A DNA stretch of 64,000 bases from positions 34,066,409-34,130,408 of the forward strand of contig NC_134884.1 of assembly GCF_041734735.1 (NCBI RefSeq). The letters run 5' to 3'. Numbering within the stretch: position 1 is the first letter of the stretch; each line of letters starts with the position of its first letter. Source of the DNA: Babylonia areolata (Eukaryota; Mollusca; Gastropoda; Neogastropoda; Buccinidae). This document shows positions 25,417 through 34,400 of the stretch, one piece after another. A program made the translations under genes and the position numbers. Under the pieces are notes generated by a model. That model worked only from the letters and a program-made list of their open reading frames with translations, was not told the DNA's origin and did not search any database.

Positions 25417-28400
25417 CTATATGCATTGAATACTTCTGTGTATTATTGCTTTTGTGAAATAGATGTCTTCTGTGTCATCTTCTGTGCTGTGATAATAATG
25501 CTTATCAATAGCTTTTAGATTTTTGCTTGTGTCTTTGAATTACTCATTGTGTTCTCACTGAAAACAGATCCATATCAGCTGGTTCTTTGGTTTGGAGAGG
25601 GAGGTATAGAGGGAGAGGGGGGAAGCTGTTGAATATTTATTAAACAGCTTTCTCCTTTGTTCTATGTCTCATGAGCCTTTTTCATCAGTAGATAGCTTTT
25701 CTCATGATTTGTAACTTGGAATGGGAACAGAGGTCTAGAATGGTCTTGGTCAAATTGATCGACAGAAGAGAAGTGCTGACTGCATCGTTTAAAAAGAACA
25801 GAAGAGAAAAAAACACTAGATACCGCATATGATTTGAAACCATTAGCAAAAGTGTAATGTATGGACAAGTACCTGATGTCCACCTGTGAGCAATATGAAC
25901 ATATGTCTGAGCAAGTGGTTGTTGCATCTCCAGTTGGTTGTTCAGACATGTTACTGTAGTCAGGTGAGGAGAATGACAGGTGCTTGTGAAGAACCAGAAG
26001 CAGATGCATCTCGTTCAAAGACCTTTTCCTCAGGTTATTTGTTTAAAAAAAATAAGAAGAAAAAAGAATTTTTGAGAAAAGGTTTCTTTTTCTCTTAAGT
26101 GTTATGTGCAAAACAATATAAATGGTGTTTTGGTAAAATTTTAGTTATTAGCTGAGTTATGTCCCTTTACCTGCATTTCTCTTACGCTGATTGTGGGAAG
26201 GGATGAAAAAAGCGATAGGAGTGTTCTAGATGTTTGAATCATAGATTATGTCTGTCTTTACCTCTTGTAAGTTGTCTTGTGCAGACTGAGGTGTGTTTCA
26301 GAGTGGCTTTGTTTGTGTGTGAATTGAACTGCGTTTCTGATTGTTTTCTGCATAATTTTAAAGCAACTTGCTTTATGTTTATATTAACTGTTTGGCTGGA
26401 AGTTTGTACATTTTGCTGATTGTGACTTGAGTTTCTCTTGCCTGTTTCTGTATGCTTGATGTGCCTGGGTCTCTGCAGGCTGATCTCAAAGCCTCAGACG
26501 ATAGTGACATTGCTCGTGATACTTTGGAGCTCGAGGAGGCTATCCGCAGCCTCGACAGTGTCACTGCGGCTCTGGGGGCGGAGATAGCTGCAGGGGAGGA
26601 GGTGGCTGTAGTTGAGCGTGGGGGAGAGAAAAGCAAAGAGAATGAAGAGAGTGACCTGCGTCGGTCGACATGGTCACAAAAGGCAAGCAAGGACATCCCG
26701 CTTTCCTTGTGTATATGTATTTAAAACATATATATCCAGAATTTCTCTTTGCTCCTCCAGACTTTTATTTCCTCCTCCTCTTCTTCTTCTGGTCCTGTTT
26801 GTCATCACTGATACCTGCATACCTGCCACTCTTCCTTGTGCCTTAATGTAATACCCACAGGCACCTGCTTGCTTTTCTCTGGTCTTTGGCTGATTCTAGC
26901 TTGATTAAAAAGAAATTAAGAAGACTTTCTTGTGTAAAATAACAGCTTCATATTGATTACTTCCAAGGATTACTACTCATTGGTTTTGTCTGTCAGTTCT
27001 ATTTTGCCTGTGAAGGGTAGTTTTTGCTTTTAATTCTTATACAAGGCATGCATGTATTTAATACTAACATCAGCTATAACTTTTCAATCTTACAGGGCTC
27101 CCACTTTCAGCAAAATCATGGATTTCAGGAAAAACTGAAAATGAGATTCAGCCGGGAAGGGAGTGGGTGGGGGGGCGTTTAGTGATTTATTTTATTTTAT
27201 TTTTATTTTTTGCAAGTGGTGGCTGCAAGAGCAATTGAACTGAATAAGTCATATTTGCTGTAATTGATAACTTGGAATATTGTTACTGTGAGACACTACT
27301 GAAGTTTTGAAGGTGAAAACTGAGAAGTGCTGTTATGTATCAATGCCTATTTCATCCCTGTAGATGTAAGATTGGAGGTGCTCTGTGTGAACTGTACATT
27401 TATGGTAATGGTATGAAAGTGCTATAAATGTGCTGCGATTTGCGTCAGATTGCACAGTTTTGACTGTAAATTTCGATTTTTTTTTTTTTTTTTTTTACAC
27501 TGGGGTTGGACCCCCCCAAAGGTTTCAGGGATTTTTGATTTTCCTCAGTGGGAACCCTGGTCTTAACCATGTGCATGCTAAGAATTTCTGGAAGGAAGAA
27601 GAGAAATTTGACTGTTACTTGCATGATGTGAGTGAAAGAGTGTGGGTGTAGTTAAAAATTATAGAAATATAAGAGGGATGATCTGGTTGGGGAGGAGGGA
27701 GAGAGAAGAGAGAGTGGATGGAGGTGGAAAGGGGTGGGTGAGAGGGAGGTGGGGGGGGGGGGGACAGGTGGGGGGGAGAGGTGGGGGCAGTTGGGGAATT
27801 ATTTGACAAGGCTTGGGTTTACATCCTGTTGGGTGAGTGAGTGTGGGTTTTTTTTGTTTTGTTGTTTTTTTTTAATAAATTTTGTTTTGATGTTGTAAAG
27901 CATGAAAATGCATGTGTAGTTAATACACGTGTCAAGTAACTCTTGAGTGTTCTTAATCATTGTTTTTAAAGGAATTGATTTTTGTACTGTAGTGTATACA
28001 CACTTGCGCGCGCGCACACACACACACGCACACACACATACATACATATATGTCATTTCTTACTGTTTATTAATTGTGTACAGTTACTTTCCCAACTTTG
28101 TAATGAACAGATGATTAATTTGGCAAATGTGTCAGTGTTATTAATGGGTGAATGTGTTTTCATGCTTACTCAGTATGGTTGATTTCTAATTGGCCTTTTT
28201 TTCCCCTGTTTTTCTTGATCCTTATGTTTCTTTTGCTTTTTCTAATAAAAGCACTTTTATGTGATATAACAAAGTCACACAGTTGGGAGGGTGTTGGTTG
28301 GCATTGCGATCATTGCCTGTGTTCGGTCCTTCATTCTCCTGGCGAAGGGTTGTGCACTGGACCCAGATTCTTGAGTCCCTCACAGAGCTGTGTATCTCAC

Positions 28401-31400
28401 TTGTAATCCCACTGGTCACTGTCACAATTAACATGTCTGTCTAGCTTAGTTACAGTAATGCTGCAGTTTAAGGAGACTGTTGTGGAACTATTATTGATTA
28501 TTGTTGTTATTACTGTGAAGCGGTGTCTGAATGGATTTGGAGCTTTTTAAAAAATTTTTTTTTCTTTTTAGGGAATCTTAGGGTTTATTTCTCTGCTCTC
28601 TCCGTTTAACCTGATGGGTAGTGCAAGCAGCAGTGGTTTGAATTCTGTGCCTTTTGATTTTTAAAGATTAATATGTATCTTCTTTTCTGACATACTGTCA
28701 CTTTTATGGAACACTTCCACAGTATCTCTCTTGAGGCTTTTCATGTTTAATGTACAATTCACATACCATCCATATTATTCTCTGTGCTCAACCAGAGAAA
28801 ATCTGCTGATTAGACTAAGAGGTAGTCTTAAGACTTGGTGAAAGAGCATTAAATTTCACTGTTCCCACATCAGGAACTGCATTAATTCGGGAAATCTTCC
28901 TAACGTGTGAAGGGATGGTGAATTTACATGGGATGTGCATGGAGTTGCTTTTAAGAATTGCCCTCTGTAGTCAGTGTTGTTGTTTTTTTACATTACATTT
29001 CTACTGTAAAGTAATTGATAATTTATGTTGTATATTTTGCATAATTCTTATTTACTGAAATAAATGGTCTGTTAAGTGCATCAGTATATTTGCTGCATCC
29101 TCTCAATTAAAAAAAAAAAAAAAGAGAGAGAGAGAAATTCATTCACACACAAGCTGCAGTGGTTTATTAGTTGAAAATATTGCACAGAAAAATTCTTGTG
29201 AGAAAACGTATGGAAATTAACAGTGCAGAATAAACTGCTAACAACTTGCCACAGGAAATGAACACACACTTAATGAGAACAAAAATGAAAATATCGGTAC
29301 AACATGGATACAATATAATCACAACCAAAATCTCCCGGTAGTCACAGTTATTCGCTGTCATTTCCACTAAAGCCACTGAAAGCTTCTGGACTTCATTGTC
29401 AGAATACATTAGGAGCACAGCTTTTTCTGCCATGTTCGTGTCACTGACCTCAGCCTCATTTTTGCTGACTTGGTTGAATCTGAGTCATGCTGGGTGGAGC
29501 TGACTGCTGCTTAATCATCTGCTATACACAAAGATTCCAGCTGTGCAAAACCACAGATGATCGTGGATTGTTTTACCTTGCTCCCAGCTGCTTTCTTCAA
29601 AGTCTGATGATTGATTAATTCACTCCAAGTTAATGTGCAGCGGCTTGGTTCCCACTTTCAATGGCCAGGTCGATCGCCTTCAATTTTACTGCATCATAAG
29701 CTTTTCGTTACATATTCAACATGATGAAAGTGTGGGGGCAAAAGTGATGCAGAACTGCATGCTTCAGCATGTGAAAATTTGGATTAAAACATGAACAGTT
29801 AACACTGCGACAGTGAGCTCATTCATGAAGAATTCATGAACAGTCAAAGCCTGAGAGCCAGTATGAAACTATGACCAGACTGGAGAATGTGGCAACAAAA
29901 TGATTTGAGAATGCTGCTAAACACAGGTTCGGAAAAACCACAAACAAGCTGCAATCGTCATTTTAATGGCAGAGGTCAAAGTTTAGGGTAAGATTGTGGC
30001 TTATAGTCTGGATTTTAAGGTGTTTGGAAATGACAGCACAGTTTTTTTGATGGCTAGATACATTAATGATTCTTGAATTTTTACCAACTTATGGTTTTTC
30101 TTCCTGACAGTTTAATACTGATAATTGTAAGGAAGAATATGTGTGTGTGTGAGGAATGGTTGAATATTTTTTTTAAAAAATGGCATTGGTGGTAATATTT
30201 TTGACAGATAATAGATTTGTAGTGTTCTTACCATTTGATTGTGTTATTTCAAGAAAATGTGTTTTTTTCAGATTCGCTGTAGATATTTCTGACACTTGAT
30301 GACCCCCCTCAAAAAGAAAAAGAAAAAAAAAAAGAGGGGTGGTGGTGGGGTGGGGGGGGTGGGGGGGATGCTTGCTGCCATTCATGATGATCTGCCAGTG
30401 TTATAGAAAAGAGTTTACATAAAAAAGTTGGTTTTATTAGTCCTTTTTGATGCTTTGAATGTACAAAAATGTTATGTTCTGTGCTTGAAAGGATGACTGA
30501 AAAGGTACAAAATATGTGTTATGTGCTACAATACAAAGAATGATTTACCAAATCATACATGCATATTATGCCCAAGCTGGAGTATTTTCTCTTTTGATAG
30601 CCATATTGTCAATCACTGTAAGTGTTAATTGTTTTTGAATGCATTCCAATAGCTATTTTCTGCTGCTGTAAATGAATGAAGAAGAAAAAATAACTTTGCT
30701 AATAACTATGACGTTCAGTATGATGAAAACCTACAAAAGTGAAAATCAATTTTAGAAGGAAAACCAGAAGCATTTGAGCTGTCATTTCCTAGAAAATATA
30801 ATCTTGCAAAAAGTGGAAATGACTTTTAGAAGGATGTTTTAAACAGTAATCTGTCCTTTACTTTAATGACGGCTCATATCTTGACCTTTATTTTGGATGG
30901 ATGTATTTGAATGGCAGTGCAAACTTTAAACACTGTCTTAGCGGTATTTTAGATGGATGTCTTTTAATAATGCTGGATGCTCTAATTGAAGACTGTCTTG
31001 GTTTTTATTTTAGAAGGATGTATTTGAATGAATGTGATTACTTTAAACATCATTTATTTTAAATAAATGTCTTTTGAATGCAATGCATACTTTAATTTGA
31101 TTAAACAGTCTTGTCTTTTGCGTAAGTATATGAATGTCAGAGCATATATAGAACAGTCTTTTTTAGGTGAATGTCTTTGGATGGCAATGCATACTTTAGT
31201 TAAACAGTCTGGGCCTTGAGTTTTAGACGGATGTCTTTGAATGGCAGTGGACACTTTAAACACAATCTTTATTTTAGTTGAATGTCTTTGGTTGGCAGTG
31301 AAAACTGAAATTAAACACTCTTGGCCTTAGTTTTAGATGGATGTCTTTGAATGGCAGTGCACACCATAAACACCATTAATTAAAGATGTATGTGAATGGC

Positions 31401-34400
31401 ACAGATACTTAATTAAACACCGTCTGTTTGATGAATAAATGTGAACGGCAGTGCTACCTTCAAACGCTATTTTAGGTGGACCATTGAGTTAAGATGTATG
31501 TGAATGGCAGTAGATACTTTAGTTTTAAACACCATCTGTTTGGATGGATGAAAGTAAAGAGCAGTGCTAACTTCAAACACGATTTTAGGCGGATGTGTTT
31601 ACATGGCAATAGCAAACTTAAGTTAAAACACGGTGTTGATGTGTGTGTTTTGTGCAGAAGCAGCAGAACAGCATGGAGCTGGCGGAAGCCATCAGAGAAC
31701 TGGAGCAGAGCACAGCGGCGCTGCACTCCACCTACGACACAGACAGCTACAGCTCTGCGCAGGGCTCCAGTGGCTATGCCACTATGGACAGTACACCCTC
31801 CAGTTCTGACGACGTCATTCCGCCTGGAGGTAGGTCACAGGGGGAACCCTGTGGGCCACTGTCTTGGTCGTTGTCTTGTGTTGTCTGTTCTGGAATCTGT
31901 GTTAAGTCTGTGTGCTGATACCAGAGTCTGTGTTGTCTGTTTTGGAATCTGTGTTCCAAGTCTGTGTGGGTGGTATCAGAGTCTGTTTAGTTCTGGTGAT
32001 GTGTGAGTGTTAAGTCTGGTGATGCGTAAGTGTTGAATTCTGCTTGAGTCTGGTAATGTGTGAGTGTTGAATTCTGCTTGAGTCTGGTGATGTGTGTGTT
32101 GAATTCTGCTTGAGTCAAGTGATGTGTGAGTGTCGAATTCTTCTTGAGTCTGGTGATGTATGAGTGTTGAATTCTTCTTGAGTCTGCTGATGTGTGAGTG
32201 TTGAATTCTTCTTGAGTCTGCTGATATGTGAGTGTTGAATTCTGCATTAGTTTTGTGATGTCTGTATTGTTCTGCCTGAGTCTGGTGATACCTTTGCTGT
32301 GATACCTTTGCTTTTCTCTTGGTGTGTGATGTGCATGTTTCTTGATATTGTTGATTGCTGTTGGAGTGATAGTTTGTAAAACAGTATATGTTGATTCTTT
32401 TTTCCACTTTTTTTTTGTATTGATTTTTCTTTTGCTGATATGTATGACTGAGTATATGGCAGTCTTTCTTCAGATTTTGCTTTTTGAATGATTACCTTGT
32501 ATTGTCTGTCAGTCCAAAATTTCCATTGTGAAAAAACAACACTTAATTACTTACTGTCTTGAGCTTGCTATTTAAATGTGTTGTCTTTCACTGAGTGTGT
32601 ATGTTAATCATGGCTGTTGAGCGATGTGTTGGCAAAAGCGCATGGCTGTCAAGACATGTTCACAGAATGTGCGTGGCTGTCGAGGAGGTGTCAGTGTTCA
32701 TATTTGTCAAAATTGTGTTTCAGTGAGTGTGCATGTTTGTTGAAATATGTTCACTGAGCGTGCTTGGTTGTAAAAAAAAAAAAATGTGTTCACTGAGTAT
32801 GCATGGTTGTCAAAATGTGTTCACTGGGCATGTGTGGCTGTCAGAATGTGTTCACCAAGTGTGCGAGGTTGTCAAAACACATTTCACTGAGAGCATGTTG
32901 TGCACGGTTGTTGAAATGAGCTATGTTCTGCCAAAGTGTTTTGTGTGTGTGTGTGTGTGTGTTGTGCATGCTGACATGGTGGCCCCAAAGCGTGTTGACT
33001 GCTGTGCTTTCAGGCTCTGACCCACCCTCTGTGTTGCATGATTCAGAGAAATATTTTACCCTGCCCCGAAGCAGGGAGATGACTGCTACCTTGCGCACTG
33101 CATTGTCCTCGGCACGATCCTCGTCAGGTCTGTCTGCACAGAATGGATGGGGTGTATAGGGCTGGAATAGTGGGTTTTTTGTTTGTACAATATGATACAG
33201 TGCAGCACAATGCAATGCAGTGCAGTAAAATACAAAACTATACATTACAATATAATACAATACAGTATATGTCTGCACTGAGTTGGATGGATAGGGTAAG
33301 AATAGTTTTTTTGTTTTTACAGTTCACTGCAGCACAACACAACACAACACAATAAAACATGTCTGCACAGAATGGGATGGAATGGGCTGGAATAGTTGTT
33401 GTTGTTTTTTTCAAGTACATTTATATAATACGATAATACCACAAAATACAGTGCAGTGCTGTACAACACAAAACAACACAGCATAATATAATACAATGTA
33501 ATACAGTTTACAATAAATACAGTTCATGACTGTCTGCACAGAATGTGGTGGATATGGCTGGAATAGTTTTTTTGTTTGTACAAAACAATGCAACACAAAG
33601 CTGTGCAGTGCAGTGCAGTACAACACAACTCAACACAATGAAATAAAATGCAGTAAAATACAGTACCATACAGTACACTATAACCCCCCCCCCCAAAAAA
33701 AAAAAACACAACAAAACAAAACAAAAACAAAAACAAACAAAACAAAAACAAGAATACAATAGAATACAACACAGTAAATATAATACAGCACATCTGTATT
33801 AATCTGACTGGAAATTAATTGTGCATCCTCAGGCTTGTCATTTATACAAGAGTCCAACGCTTTTTTTTCTTCTTACAAATGGCTAAGGTTAGAGGGTAGA
33901 GAGGGCCACTGAGCTCATCTTTACACATCTGTTTGTGAACACTGAAGTAGCTTAACTAGTTATGATCATTGTGATTTTTTTTCAGCATAATTTTTGTGAA
34001 CTAAGATTTTTTTTTAAGTATGGTTGTTTTGTGTTTTTCTCATGGAGGAGAGGTGAAAATCAAATTTAGTTATACATGTGTCAGTAGAAAGTGGTCTGGG
34101 TATGATATACTAGAATGGTTTTCAGGTGGGAAAAAAGTCAAGATGCTATATAAATCTGTTTACTCCCCCTGACTTCCCAACTACTCCATGATCTTCTATT
34201 CTTGTACATATATATGTGTGTATATAATTTTATGGGTTTTTTTCAGCAAACAAGTGTAGTATATATAGAATGGATAAGTCTGCATACTTTAATGTGTCCT
34301 TGAAACTTAAACCCCTGTTATGTCTTTTTGCAGTCTTCTGATTTCTATCCATGTTTCTTGTTTGTGTCTGATAATACATGTTACAGATTTTCCTCTTTCT

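Larger units (their letters stand above)
26683..31657 (+). other. MTSS1 intron 13 (GC-AG)
   Basis: Nearly 5 kb, holding a hAT-like MITE (27093-27559), G/A-rich tract (27675-27795), pogo relic (about 29.4-30.0 kb) and a degenerate minisatellite (30820-31640) abutting exon 14. Confidence 0.7.

Noticed and set aside
26683-26724. Alternative MTSS1 C-terminus by read-through of exon 13
   Set aside because: It would end the protein after [13 protein letters not shown] and drop the conserved exon 14 motif. The GC donor explains the structure better, though an intron-retention isoform is not excluded.
31976-32407. 143-aa minus-strand frame with QTQAEFNTH repeats
   Set aside because: It is the 34-bp minisatellite after exon 14 read in the antisense direction.
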